Source of the DNA: Morella rubra
Lineage: Eukaryota > Streptophyta > Magnoliopsida > Fagales > Myricaceae
Direction of reading: 5' to 3'
NCBI GenBank assembly: GCA_003952965.2
Contig: CM025851.1
Coordinates: 23,352,575-23,416,574 of the forward strand
Length of the DNA stretch: 64,000 nucleotides
Shown here in pieces: positions 1 through 11,590 of the stretch (the stretch's first letter is position 1; each line of letters begins with the position of its first letter). A program made the position numbers and the translations under genes. The notes under the pieces are model-generated. The model was given only the letters and a program-made list of their open reading frames with translations. It did not search any database and was not told where the DNA came from.

Positions 1-187
1 TTCCGGTGGCACTGAACAGCCCTACCTTTACTATCGCCAAAATCTTTAGCCTTTTACCCTTTTCTCTCTCAGTGTGTTTTAAATTTGTGAGCGCATAGAT
101 CACTTTTGTGCTATGCATTTATATATATTTTTTAATTTCTTGTACAACATTTGAATATGATTTAAAAATGTTCAGAGTAACATAATA
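1..187. other. Flank of copia-1, no gene seen
   Basis: AT-rich sequence upstream of the copia-1 5' LTR. No coding pattern or recognisable repeat end was found. The last five bases (taata) are a candidate target duplication for the element, with one mismatch to the bases after the 3' LTR (taaga). Confidence 0.5.
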
Positions 188-423
188 TGTTGAAATATTT
201 GAATTATAGTCAATGATTCTTGTAATTATCTTTGTGATTCTTTCCTATTCTAGAGACAACGCAACTGTACATTAGGTGTAAACAATTTTAGGCATATAGC
301 TTGATTGTAGGAATAATTGACAGCTTGATTGTAGGATCTACACTGATCCATCACTATATAGGTCTGTACAGATTGATTGAAAGGATGAATAAAAATATTC
401 CGCTTGAACTTTGTTTGTGAAGT
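188..423 (+). repeat. copia-1 5' LTR
   Basis: It starts TGTTGAAATATTTG and is repeated at 9830 after a polypurine tract. It ends directly before the primer site. No clear CA end is present, so the right boundary comes from where similarity to the 3' LTR stops and the primer site starts. Confidence 0.85.
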
Positions 424-436
424 TGGTATCAGAGCC
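424..436 (+). other. Primer binding site, tRNA-Met type (copia-1)
   Basis: TGGTATCAGAGCC lies immediately after the 5' LTR. It is the usual complement of the 3' end of plant initiator tRNA-Met. Confidence 0.88.
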
Positions 437-529
437 AGGTTCCGCTTGTTCTTTTCTGATCGTATTTCCATTGACACCACACTAGGAAAAAAAAAAGGCT
501 TCACAACCTTCATCCCTCATTGCGTTACC

Positions 530-1510
530 ATGAGCAAGTCAAATTCTGAAGTCTCTGGGCCTAAAGCTACTCTTATTATTATTCACTCCGAAGGCTCATC
601 TTTCAATGCAGGGATTGTACTCAATGAGACAAATTATGATATGTGGTCTCAAATCATAGAGATGCATATTGCTGAGAAGGAGAAACTCTCCTTTATTCGT
701 GGGAATTCATTGCTACCTACAGAGAAAGATGATGGCTATGAGAAGCGGTATGTAGATAATCAAAAGGTGAAGCGATTGCTGTTGATGTCAATGTCTCCAG
801 CAATTATGAAGCAATATCTTTGCTTACCCACTGCCCGTGACATTTGGAACGCTCTTTCTAAAGCCTTTTATGATGGAACAGATGAGTTACAAGTTTTTGC
901 CTTGAATCAGAAGGCTTTCTTTGCCAAACAGAAGGGGAGAGCACTTTTTGTATATTATGGAGAATTGACTGAAATTTTTAGTGAGTTGAATCATCGTGAT
1001 AAGGTGATCATGGAAAGTGAAAAAGATATTGAATCTTATCGAAAATCGGTTCAGAGACAAAGGATGCATATTTTTCTTGCTGGATTAGATGGTGACTTTG
1101 AACAAGTCCGTGGTGAAATTCTGGGAAAGGAACCTATTCCTGAATTAGAAGAATGTTACGCACTGGTTCGTTGTGAATCTGTTCGACGTACAATGATGAA
1201 TGGAGGACCTGAAAACTTTGAAGCTTCAGCAATGGTGGCCCAAAACTGCTCTTCTCAAAATTTGCAAGATCGAACAAGGTCCAGCCATCATAAGAATGGT
1301 GTTGACAAATCCACCAACAAATGCACTCTTTGCGATCAAACTGGTCATACAAAAATCGACGCTTTGAACTTGTGGGGTATCCAGAATGGTGGGATCACAA
1401 TCGTGATCCACGAAAGAAGAATGCCAAGAAGACCTCTTCTGCTGCAGTTGTTGAAACAAAGACAGAGGAAGATATTGCTTGCAAGGCCTCGGTATTGGCA
1501 GGAGCTATAG
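530..1510 (+). pseudogene. copia-1 gag
   Basis: This encodes the retrotransposon capsid-nucleocapsid precursor. The start was taken as the ATG at 530, about 95 bp after the primer site; the open frame itself extends further upstream through the leader. The N-terminal part has the YDMWSQIIEMHI-type segment and the KRLLLMSMSPAIM / DIWNALSKAFYDGTDELQVF pattern of plant copia gag (UBN2-like). A zinc knuckle begins CTLCDQTGHT at about 1322, but a one-base insertion near 1355 shifts the frame. In the shifted frame the fourth metal ligand reads as Arg instead of Cys. The remaining codons to 1510 are therefore out of frame and the true product continues in the next frame. Confidence 0.85.
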
Positions 1511-2162
1511 ATAATGGTGGTAAGGTCTTAAATATTTCTGCACCTGTTTCTAATAGTGCATGGATAATTGATTCCGGTGCTACCGATCATATGACATTTG
1601 ATTCTAGTTAGGTCTCTCTCATTGAACCATCCTCACAAACGTCAGTTTCCACTGCCAATGGTACTTCAACCCCGATTATTGGGGAAGGATTTGTGCCCCT
1701 CAATAATACTTTGAATTTAGATTCTATTTTAGTTGTTCCATCTTTGAATTATAATCTTTTGTCAGTTTCCCAAATAACCACTGCCTTATCTTGTGTTGTC
1801 ATTTTTGGCCTGACTTTTGTGTGTTCAAGGACATCCGAACAAGGCAAACGATTGGTTGTGGTATTAGGGGAGGGAAGATGTATTATCTTGACTAGGTGTC
1901 CAGCAGTTCGAACAAGTTGCATCAAGGTTTAGATGTGGATGGTTCCTAGGGGGAGAAGCACAAATCTGAAATTTTGTTATAGTATCGATGTTTAGGGCAT
2001 GTCTCTTTTGGTTACTTGCAAAAATTATTTCCTAGTTTATTTACAAGATTAAATGTTTCAAGTTTCCAGTGTGATATTTGTGAACGTGCAAAGAGCCATC
2101 GTGCTTCATTTCCATTAACTTTGAATAGAAGTTCAGCTCCATTTATGGTCATACATTCTGAT
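1356..2162 (+). pseudogene. copia-1 protease, pre-integrase and integrase start (interrupted)
   Basis: This continues the polyprotein after the gag frameshift. The aspartic protease signature IDSGATDHMTF lies at about 1567-1600 and is followed by a stop (TAG at 1609). Downstream NLDSILVVPSLNYNLLSVSQ is the end of the protease domain. After further frame changes, the pre-integrase zinc-binding segment with CDICERAKSHRASFP occurs near 2070-2120. The integrase core begins near 2150 and is cut at 2162-2167, where a solo LTR has inserted with target duplication GTTGG. The integrase resumes at 5958. Confidence 0.82.
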
Positions 2163-2167
2163 GTTGG

Positions 2168-5100
2168 TGTAATAGCCCCCCGTGAAGACCTCAAGCGTTG
2201 TCTTATAGTAATGGACACAACTATAAAGCTGAAGGTATGGCCTATGGGAAGATCGACAAAGCAACAAGATACTAAGCAAAACACACGAAGAACCTTTTAT
2301 TAATACCGAGGTATTACAAAAGAGGACCAACTTTCTATAATGTACATACTAAGTACAAAAGAAAACTACTGCGGAAAAACTAAGAAACATAAAACTGAAG
2401 ATCTCTAATCTTCATCATTAGTGTTATCCAAGTTCAAGATGTTAATGTAATTATCAGAGTGCGGAGTGATCCACCTATGTCCTTGTCATACCCCGAGCTT
2501 TCAAACATCACATGCATATGGTTTATGCTCTCTTGTTTGTGAGATTAGGGGATAATTAGTGCCTAAGAGAGAGTATTTAGTACTTGAGAGACTAAGTTTG
2601 AAACCTTGATTAGGACATGATTTAGTGAGAATTGGAGTTCATGTGCAATTGAGTTATTGTTCAAGAGATTGAGGAGTACGCATTGAATAAATTTAAAATT
2701 TTAAGCTAGTCGGACCTTTTTGTCTCTAACCTTGTTTAGGACATGATTAAATGAGAATTAGAGTTCATATACAATTGAGTGATTGTTCAGAACATTGAGG
2801 AGCACGTATTGGAGCAATAAAGTTTTTTAAGCACGTATGTCATTTTTGTCTTGAAAACCGAACCACATGATTTTTATTCTTTTAATATGTTGAGAGATTT
2901 TCCATGAGTTTATGGTTTAAATTTGGAGACTTTTTGATAATTGGAAGCAAGTAGATTGAGAAGTGAAAGCAAGTAGGTCACTTAAGCGATAATCTGCAAT
3001 TATTGGAAGATTAGTACTGTGCACAAGAGGATGTGTTCACTTGTTGTGACATTCTGGCCTCTCCGTCGTACGTGAAAGATCCTTTGTTAGGATAACTCAC
3101 TCTGGGAGTTTGAGGCTGTATTGTACTCTGGAGTACTGCTGCAAAGATACAGAAGGTTATTTGTAACCCGTCACTCTGGCCAAGTGATTCACTCTGGGAG
3201 TGAGAGTAGTGGTGATCGAAATTGAAAATGGAAAAAGCAAAAGATCATTTTTGAGAAAACTGAGTCTTTTCAATTACTTTCGTATTCTGTTGAGATTTTA
3301 TTGTTGAACGGATTTCTTCAATATCTTTTATTCTATCTGCTATTCTGTTGTACTAACCGCTGGCTTTACTGAGTCATTTGGACTCACCGTTGTTTGTTAA
3401 ATAATTTCTTTAGTAGATGTCTGAGGTTTATTTAGGAGAGTTTACCAAAGCCATTCAACATGGCTTTATCACTCTGGAGTTGACTTTTCGTGTGTATGTC
3501 ACACATGACCTAGATGTCCTGATAGAGGGACGAGGACATAATGGATCACTCCGCACTCAAATAATTACATGAACATCTCAGACTTGGATAACACTGATGA
3601 TGAAGATTAGAGAACTTCGGCTTTATATTTTTCTTAGTTTTCCGCTGCAGTTTACTTTTTAGTTTGTACATTATAGAAAGTGGGTCCTCTTTTGTAATAC
3701 CTTGGTATTAATAAAAGGTCCTTCGTGTGTTTTGCTTAGTATCTTGTTGCTTTGTCGATCTTCCCATAGGCCGTAACCTCAGCTTTATAGCTATGTCCAT
3801 TACTATAAGACAACGCTTGAGGTCTTAACGGTCCGGGCTATTACAGTCCTCGTCCCTCTATCAGGACATCTAGATCAATGTGACATAGACTCGAAAGGTC
3901 AGCTCCAGAGTGATAAAGCCATGTTGAATGGCTTTGGTGAACTCACCTAAATAAACCTCAGACATCTGCTAAAGAAATATTTAACAAACAACGGTGAGTC
4001 CAAATGACTTAGTAAAGCCTGCGGTTAGTACAACAGAAGTAGCAGATAGAATAAAAGATATTAAAGAAACCCATTCAACAATAAAATATCAATAGAATAA
4101 GAAAGTAAATGAAAAGACTCAATCCTTAAAATTTTGATATTTTCCATTTCTCAATTTCATACTCCTCTCACTCCTCAGAGTGAATCATTGGGCCAAAGTG
4201 ATGGGTTACAAGTAACCTCCATGTTTTGCGGCATTACTCCCAGAGCAGAACAATTTTGGCATTACTCCCAGAGTAGAATTATCCTCAAAGGGGATCTTTC
4301 CGCGTACAACGGAGAGGCCAGAATGTCACAACAAGTGAACACATCCTCTTGTGCACAGTACTGTCACGTCTTCACAGTATTACGTTAAGTATGCATGTCT
4401 CATGTCAACACCCATACATATCATTCATGATATGCAACACCTTAACCATACTTGAACATCAAATATTCCAACGTACAAGTTAAGTATGCATGTCTCATAT
4501 CAAAGCCTATACATCTCATTTATGATATGCAACACCTTAACTCGTTTCCATCATCACAACATTATAAAACAGTTCTCAAAGGAAAATGTTGTGAAGGCAA
4601 AAACAACACTTTGATTTGTCGATTAAAAACCGGCTTAATCACCACATAGAAAATACTAATTTTGACATGAAAAGTATTGAAATTAGAAGGAAAGAAATAT
4701 GGTCAAGCTTTGAAAAATAACTTTTGGAAGAAATTTTGAAAAGAAATGGATCAAAGTTGAAAAATAACTTGAAAACGAATCAAACTTTGAAAATGATACT
4801 TTTTCGAAAGGACGAGCTTGTTCTTCGTCAAGAACACGAAGAACAATAGGAAGAATAGAAAAACACTAATAACATCAAGAGATGCTAGAATAATAAAGAC
4901 AAGAGATTCACAATAATCATCTTGAAAACTTGAATCGAAATCAAAGATAACCAACTAAACTTTACCTCTAAGCGTGCTTGATCTTTGCTAAACTTTTTTC
5001 TCCTCTTTCTATAACTTCACTTCACTCTTGCTCTCAAGATTTAACTCACAAAAATTCAGATTGAATGGTGTACTCTTCAAAGGTTGAAATCCACCCCTAT

Positions 5101-5952
5101 TTATAGGAAAACACAGCCGGTTGCATTCCGACACGTGTCCGGCCTAGCTAGGCTAGCTTTGGTGAGTCACTAGGCTACATTTCTCTCCTCTTGACACCTA
5201 GCAACCTATAGCAGCTGCATGGAAAGGCTATGGCCGAAATTTCCTATAGCTTGGTGAGTCGCCGCCGAAACTCCACGGTTTGACACCTCGAGTTACCTAG
5301 GTCCTAGCCTTTTTGGTCATGCTTTTTGCATCGATTTGTGTGCTATCTAGCCCTCACATGTGTCACTCTCTAGGGCAGCCGAAATTTCCTTTCTTAATGG
5401 CTAAGTTTTGCTATTTGTTTCACTAATCTTTTGATAATCGCAAATCAACCTAATTGCTCCTAGAAATCGACCTACTTGCCTCCGAAAAATAAAAAGTCTC
5501 CAAATTTGAACCATAAACTCATGGATAACTCTCAACATATTAAAAGAATAAAAATCATGTGGTTCGGTTTTTGAGACAAAAATGTCCTGCTTGCTTAAAA
5601 AATTAAATTGATCCAATACAAGCTCCTCAACATTCTGAACAACAACCTAGTTGCACGCGAACTCCAAATCTCACTTAATCATGTCCTAATCAAGGTTTTG
5701 AGATAAAAACGACCTACTAGCTTAAAAATTTAAAATTGATCCAATGCGTACTCCTCAATCTCTTGAACAATAACTCAGTTGCATGTGAACTCCAATTCTC
5801 ACTAAATCATGTCCTAATCAAGGTTTCGAACTTAGTATCTCAAGTACTAAATAATCTCTCTTAGTCACTAAATATCCCCTAATGCACTACTAATCACAAA
5901 CAAGATAGCATAACAAATATGCATGTGATGTTTGAAAGCTCGGGATATGATA
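2168..5952 (-). mobile_element. Outer solo LTR (family A), reverse, inside copia-1 integrase
   Basis: Read on the minus strand it starts at the TG-type end (GAGCTTTCAAACATCACATGC region near 5920-5950) and ends ...CTATTACA at 2168. The terminal bases at 5952 have decayed from TGTCATA to TATCATA. Identical 5-bp duplications GTTGG flank it at 2163-2167 and 5953-5957. Without the nested insertion it is about 2.42 kb, matching the uninterrupted copy at 46664-48957. No internal coding domain or second LTR is present, so it is a solo LTR, normally left by LTR-LTR recombination. The internal domain of this family is not in the window, so gypsy or copia origin is undetermined. Confidence 0.88.
2484..3845 (+). 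mobile_element. Inner solo LTR (family A), forward, nested in the outer LTR
   Basis: It starts TGTCATACCCCGAGC and ends CGGGCTATTACA. The target duplication GTCCT is present at 2479-2483 and 3846-3850. It is 1362 bp against about 2294 bp for the related copy at 46664. The difference is one internal deletion at about 3010-3016, where ATTAGT is joined to ACTGTGCACAAG. The outer LTR sequence is continuous across this insertion once one GTCCT is removed. Confidence 0.9.
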
Positions 5953-5957
5953 GTTGG

Positions 5958-6660
5958 GGTCCATCCCACGTCCCTACCTTGAGTGGATCACGTTGGTTTG
6001 TTACTTTTATTGATGACTGTACTAGGATGACTTTGGTGTGTCTAATGAAGTCCAAAGGCGAAGTGACCTTGATCTTTAAAATGTTTCATAAAATGATTTC
6101 TACTCAGTACAATGCACAGATGCAAGTTCTCTGCAGTGACAATGGTGGAGAATATATGAGTTCTGAATTACAGTAATATTTGGAAGCCCACGACATTATT
6201 CACCAAACTACTTGTCCCAATACACCCCAGCAGAATAGGGTAGCTGAGCGAAAAATTGGCACTTGTTGGAAGTTGTTCATGCTTCTTTGATCAAAGCTCA
6301 TATCCTGTTATCCTATTGGGGAGAAGCACTTACCTCCGCAACATATTTAATTAACCAAGTACCCTCCAGCACTATTGGTTTCCAAACACCATCCCATGTT
6401 CTTGCTAAAGCCCTTGTTGCCCTAACTATCCCAAACTTACCTCCTCATGTCTTTGGATGTGTAGCTTTGGTACACCTTCATAGGCATTAGCGCAACAAGT
6501 TGCAACCTTGAGCTTTGAAATGTGTCTTTCTTGGGTACGCTACTCATCAAAAGGGGTACCGGTGCTATCATCTTCCAACTCAATGAATGTTTATTACATT
6601 GGATGTAGTTTTTCATGAAGACTCAATGTATTTTTCCTCTGAGCCTCAACTTCAGGGGGA
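5958..6660 (+). pseudogene. copia-1 integrase, continuation
   Basis: This continues the DDE integrase after the nested LTR. It has GSRWFVTFIDDCTRMT and the second catalytic region LCSDNGGEYMSSEL at about 6127-6170, followed by an in-frame TAA. The PNTPQQNRVAER segment with the catalytic glutamate is at about 6215-6252, followed by a frameshift. GFQTPSHVLA and HVFGCVALVHLHRH belong to the C-terminal part. The order of motifs is normal for copia, but at least two stops and one frame change prevent a product. Confidence 0.85.
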
Positions 6661-6669
6661 GTACCACCA

Positions 6670-7970
6670 AGAGGAAGTTCAGACTCTAGACTATAATGTT
6701 CACTTTTTTACAAAAGTTCCACTTAGTAACCATGATGTGGGTGATTTGGATATAAGTGGTAATAATTTGGATGCTAGTGGTGATGACTTACAAATTGGGC
6801 TAGTCAATCAAGACGTGAGTGAATTGGATTTAAGTGGTATAACTTTGGATCAAAGTGGTGATTCATACTCAGAAACTAAAACTATAGCTTCACCTTCGTC
6901 CATTGATACACCAAACCAATCACTTGCTAAGGATGTTTCTTACTTTGTGCCTGAACCTATTAGAAAACAGCTACCACAATGCCACACCAGAGGTATCCCT
7001 AAACCCACATATGAACCTGAACTTTACAGTAAAGTTAAATATCCCATGAATCATTATGTGTCTGACCATCGCTTGTCTGAATCAAATCAGTTATTTGCAA
7101 ATCAATTGTCTACTGTATCTATTCCTAACAATGTGTCGGAAGCCTTAACCAACCCAAGGTGAAAAGCTGCAATGAATGAAGTGGTAGAATCCTTGCTAAA
7201 AAATAAAACATGGGAACTTGTTTATTGTCCGCTTGGAAAGAAACCAGTTGGATGTCGATGGGTATTTACTGTGAAGTACAAAGCAGATGGTGCAATTGAA
7301 CGCTTTAAAGTGAGACTGGTGGCAAAAGGATACACTCAAACCTACGGGATTGATTATATAGAGACATTTGTACCTATAGCTAAAATCAACGCAGTTTGAG
7401 TCTTGTTGTCTCTAGCTGTGAGCTTAGATTGGCCATTACAACAATTTGATGTGAAGAACGCCTTTCTACATGGCGAGTTGTCTGAAGAAGTCTATATGGA
7501 TATTCCACTAGGATGCATGATACTTGAAATAGATAGTCATAAGGTGTGCAGGTTAAAGAAATCTTTGTATGGATTGCAACAATCTCGAAGAGCGTGGTTT
7601 AGATCACACTTTATTTCTGAAGAAACGACAAGATAAAATCACTGCACTTATTGTGTATGTAGATGATATGTGGTCACAAGAAATGATCCTAAAGAAAGGA
7701 AGAATCTGCAGTGTTACTTGTCCAGAAAATTTGAAATGAAAGACCTTGGTCTCTTGAAATTTTTCCTTGGAATCGAAGTGTCTCGATCTGATAAAGGTAT
7801 CTTCCTTTCTCAGAGGAAATATACCTTAGATTTGTTGCAAGAAACTGGTATGTCAACATGTCAACCAGCTGATACATCATTGGAAGAAGGTTTGAAGTTA
7901 TGTGTTGAATCTAATCAAGTATCAGTTGATAAAGGAAGATATCAGAGACTTGTAGGAAGATTGATGTACT
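6670..7970 (+). pseudogene. copia-1 reverse transcriptase, first copy (partial)
   Basis: After a spacer of unclear function (LDISGNNLDASGD-type low-complexity repeats), the reverse transcriptase begins at about 7172. It shows [36 protein letters not shown], and the palm segment LQQFDVKNAFLHGELSEEVYMD. The YVDD active-site motif is encoded at about 7653-7667. Stops occur at 7160-7162 (TGA) and 7397-7399 (TGA). A one-base loss just after YVDD shifts the frame. The copy breaks off at about 7971, inside the segment leading to RNase H, where the second copy begins. Confidence 0.85.
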
Positions 7971-7980
7971 TACAAATTGG
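6773..7980 (+). repeat. First copy of a 1.2-kb tandem duplication in copia-1
   Basis: The sequence starting GCTAGTGGTGATGACTTA at 6773 recurs at 7981 (offset 1208). The two copies run in parallel to about 7971 and 9179, and I count eight substitutions by eye. The junction at 7966-8003 contains short repeats of ACTTA and CAAATTGGGCTAG, which suggest two short-homology switches. Confidence 0.92.
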
Positions 7981-9179
7981 GCTAGTGGTGATGACTTACA
8001 AATTGGGCTAGTCAATCAAGACGTGAGTGAATTGGATTTAAGTGGTCTAACTTTGGATCAAAGTGGTGATTCATACTCAGAAACTAAAACTATAGCTTCA
8101 CCTTCGTCCATTGATACACCAAACCAATCACTTGCTAAGGATGTTTCTTACTTTGTGCCTGAACCTATTAGAAAACAGCTACCACAATGCCACACCAGAG
8201 GTATCCCTAAACCCACATATGAACCTGAACTTTCCAGTAAAGTTAAATATCCCATGAATCATTATGTGTCTGACCATCGCTTGTCTGAATCAAATCAGTT
8301 ATTTGCAAATCAATTGTCTACTGTATCTATTCCTAACAATGTGTAGGAAGCCTTAACCAACCCAAGGTGAAAAGCTGCAATGAATGAAGTGGTAGAATCC
8401 TTGCTAAAAAATAAAACTTGGGAACTTGTTTATTGTCCGCTTGGAAAGAAACCAGTTGGATGTCGATGGGTATTTACTGTGAAGTACAAAGCAGATGGTG
8501 CAATTGAACGCTTTAAAGTGAGACTGGTGGCAAAAGGATACACTCAAACCTACGGGATTGATTATATAGAGACATTTGCACCTATAGCTAAAATCAACGC
8601 AGTTTGAGTCTTGTTGTCTCTAGCTGTGAGCTTGGATTGGCCATTACAACAATTTGATGTGAAGAACGCCTTTCTACATGGCGAGTTGTCTGAAGAAGTC
8701 TATATGGATATTCCACTAGGATGCATGATACTTGAAATAGATAGTCATAAGGTGTGCAGGTTAAAGAAATCTTTGTATGGATTGCAACAATCTCGAAGAG
8801 CGTGGTTTAGATCACACTTTATTTCTGAAGAAACGACAAGATAAAATCACTGCACTTATTGTGTATGTAGATGATATGTGGTCACAGGAAATGATCCTAA
8901 AGAAAGGAAGAATCTGCAGAGTTACTTGTCCAGAAAATTTGAAATGAAAGACCTTGGTCTCTTGAAATTTTTCCTTGGAATCGAAGTGTCTCGATCTGAT
9001 AAAGGTATCTTCCTTTCTCAGAGGAAATATACCTTAGATTTGTTGCAAGAAACTGGTATGTCAACATGTCAACCAGCTGATACATCATTGGAAGAAGGTT
9101 TGAAGTTATGTGTTGAATCTAATCAAGTATCAGTTGATAAAGGAAGATATCAGAGACTTGTAGGAAGATTGATGTACTT
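7981..9179 (+). repeat. Second copy of the tandem duplication in copia-1
   Basis: This matches 6773-7971. It shares the TGA stops (8368-8370 and 8605-8607) and the frame loss after YVDD, so those lesions predate the duplication. It has one stop of its own (TAG at 8344). Confidence 0.92.
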
Positions 9180-9822
9180 AGCACACACTAGGCCAGACCT
9201 TGCCTATGCATTGAGCATTATTAGCTAGTTTATGCATAATCCTGGAGAGCAACATATGAATGTCGTTATGCGTATTTTCAGATATCTGAAGTCTGCTCCT
9301 GGTAAGGGAATTTTATTCACTAAGAATGTTGATTATCAAAATGTAGATGTATATACTGATGCTGATTGGGCTGGAGCAATAGATGACAGACGGTCTACTT
9401 CAAGATATTTTACCTTTGTAGGTGGTAATCTTGTTACATGGAGAAGCAACAAACAAAATGTTGTTGCATGTTCAAGTGCATAAGCTGAATTTAGAGGTAT
9501 GGCACTAGGAATTTGTGAAGCATTATGGTTAAGATCTTTCTTAAGGGATTTGGCCTATCCACCTAGGCAAGCAATTCAGCTATATTGTGACAGTAAAGCA
9601 GCATGTGATATTGCCCATAATCCGGTTCAACATGATCGTCCTAAGCATGTGGAGGTAGATAGATTATTCATTAAGGAGAAGTTGGATGAGAAAAGTGTGG
9701 AGTTGCCTGAGATTAGATCAGAGGATCAATTGGCTAATATTCTCACTAAACCAGTTTCAAATCGAGTGTTCTCAAAGTTTTTGGACAAGTTGGGCTTGTG
9801 TGACATCTACGCACCAACTTGA
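8023..9822 (+). pseudogene. copia-1 reverse transcriptase (second copy) and RNase H
   Basis: The reverse transcriptase repeats the motifs of the first copy. It then continues into the original 3' part: KDLGLLKFFLGIEVSRSDKG, then the RLMYLAHTRPDLAYALS segment ending in a TAG at about 9226. RNase H follows with VYTDADWAGAIDDRRSTS at about 9352 and SSA then a stop at 9481-9483, where Glu of the SSAEAE-type motif is expected nearby. The end reads PKHVEVDRLFIKEKLDEKS and DQLANILTKPVS. The final stop, just after 9822, overlaps the start of the polypurine tract. Interrupted by several stops, it cannot make an active enzyme. Confidence 0.88.
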
Positions 9823-9829
9823 GGGGAAG
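9821..9829 (+). other. Polypurine tract of copia-1
   Basis: GAGGGGAAG lies immediately before the 3' LTR start TGTTGAAAT, the usual plus-strand priming site. Confidence 0.85.
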
Positions 9830-10067
9830 TGTTGAAATATTTGAATTATAGTCAATGATTCTTGTAATTATCTTTGTGATTATTTCCTATACTAGAGACA
9901 ACACGGCTGTACGTTAGGTGTAAACAATTTTAGGCGTATAACTTGATTGCAGGAATAATTGATAGCTTGATTGTAGGATCTACGCTATTGATCCAACACT
10001 ATATAGGTCTGTACAGATTTATAGAAAGGATGAATAAAAATATTCGCTTGAACTCTGTTTTTGAAGT
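9830..10067 (+). repeat. copia-1 3' LTR
   Basis: This is the direct repeat of 188-423, starting TGTTGAAATATTTG. Differences include the GCAAC/ACGGC segment and a short indel near 9990. Confidence 0.88.
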
Positions 10068-10935
10068 TAAGAAAGGCTGCGCAATTTTGGGATTCAATTT
10101 TCCATTAACGTTCAAATGTGAAGCTTGTGTTGGAATGAGTAATTATATCAGCTGGGACGATGTACAATAATTCTTTACTTCTTTAGAAATTGATGGATGA
10201 GTTACTTATTGTTGACGTTCGAACTCTTATTTGGAAAAGACAAAACCATCTCGTTATTTGTTGGTTTTATTTATTTCTTTCGTACAACTTATTTAGTTTT
10301 AATTAATTTCAATAATTAGTCCTATACTTGTAGGATTTTAAATGATTTGTTAATTCGAGTCAATGATACAAGATACATGTTATGTTAAATGTCTATTACA
10401 CGTGACAGAAGCAGTACTATTAGCCACCTCAACGCTCTTAATTCAAAATCTTGTGGAAAAGTAGTTAGAAGGACTAAATGACGACATTGAGTTTGTCCCA
10501 AGACCAATGGCAAACGAAAAGAATCCTAGCTAGGAACTGTTGAGAATACATTGAATCAGAAAATTTATTACTTATTATTAGTCCTATTAATATTTAGGCC
10601 ATTTCACATTTTTTATTGATTAATTGCAGCATTTATTACTTGATTATTGGCAGGCCTTAACCAAGGCTGGCTAAAGAGTAGGCAGCAGTGTCTGCTGCCT
10701 AAGATACCATCCACTATCATCAATTTTCCTAGTTAGCAAAACAACCTTATAGCACTCAAATCATCATCTTCCTTTAAATTATATCTACTACTCTCGGGCT
10801 AAATACGTTTATATATATAATACATATAAGTAGTGTAAAAATTACAATAAAAATAAAAATAAAATAAAAAATTTTAAATAAATGAGAAAATATACATAAA
10901 AGTACGAAAAAAACTGAAAAAAAAAACGTATGACA
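10068..10935. other. AT-rich stretch without recognised gene
   Basis: No coding pattern with family resemblance was found on either strand. Homopolymer A/T tracts near 10840-10930 generate a long but meaningless open frame on the minus strand. Confidence 0.4.
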
Positions 10936-11590
10936 TGTTGGCTTTTAGTAACAATCGATGTTTTGAAGATAACAATAGAAATAATTGAGTTGATAAGCAA
11001 AGAAGATTCAATACGAGCACGGAAGGGACAATCAGCAATCAATTTAATGGAAGTGCATTAAAAAGTGAAGACTTGAGTTACTAGGGTAATTTTTGTAACT
11101 TTAAACTTCATCTTTAACAAGGATTTGAATCACACACTTACATATTTTTCAAACCGTACATAACCCATTTTATCAATTGTTTGAAGATCAAAATATGGTT
11201 TTAATGGCTTCAAATTATCCCTATACAAACTCTCAAACCTTATTTATACTTATAGGAAGTTAGTCTTTAAAATTGGTCAAAATCGTATTTTTAATTGGAT
11301 CGGCTGATGGATAAAATGTAAAAGGTCGACCAAGTTTCATGAATTGATTGTCCAGGTGATTGACTGCCTGGTGAAGCAATTGACCACATGGCTCTTTGTT
11401 TTTAATATTAGCGTACTTTTTATAGGAGGTCGACTAGGTTCTGTGAACCGGCTGACCAAGGAATCAATTAGATACTGTTTTCAAAAATAGTTGTGCTGAC
11501 TTTTTGAACGTTACAATAATGGTAACCTGTAGCAGTTGGCTGGTCCAATGACATTTTGAATAGATCAACCCCAAACGGCTAGAAACGACT
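10936..11590 (+). repeat. Degraded, truncated LTR (family B)
   Basis: It starts TGTTGGCTTTT as the complete family-B solo LTR at 19270 does. It follows it through AACAAGGATTTGAATCACAC and AAGTTAGTCTTTAAAATTGG, then an array of GGTCGACC-like motifs near 11325-11460. The similarity stops near ACGGCTAGAAACGACT at about 11580-11590, where gypsy-1 coding sequence begins, so the 3' half is missing. Confidence 0.75.

Larger units (their letters stand above)
188..10067 (+). mobile_element. Ty1/copia LTR retrotransposon (copia-1), decayed, with nested insertions
   Basis: The order is 5' LTR, tRNA-Met-type primer site, gag, protease, integrase, reverse transcriptase, RNase H, polypurine tract and 3' LTR, as expected for copia. 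The two LTRs differ at roughly 18 positions in about 236 bp by eye (about 92% identity), so the insertion is not recent. All coding parts carry stops or frameshifts. A 3.8-kb nested solo-LTR pair sits inside integrase, and the reverse transcriptase region is tandemly duplicated. Flanking 5-mers taata and taaga match at four of five bases, so the target duplication is only tentative. Confidence 0.92.

Noticed and set aside
2168..5952. Possibility of a complete element with inverted LTRs at both ends
   Set aside because: The two partial reverse pieces form one LTR interrupted by a forward LTR, as the GTCCT and GTTGG duplications show.
10842..11042. Open frame encoding a hydrophobic, Phe-rich peptide on the minus strand
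   Set aside because: It is produced by A-rich low-complexity sequence. It also overlaps the start of a degraded LTR.
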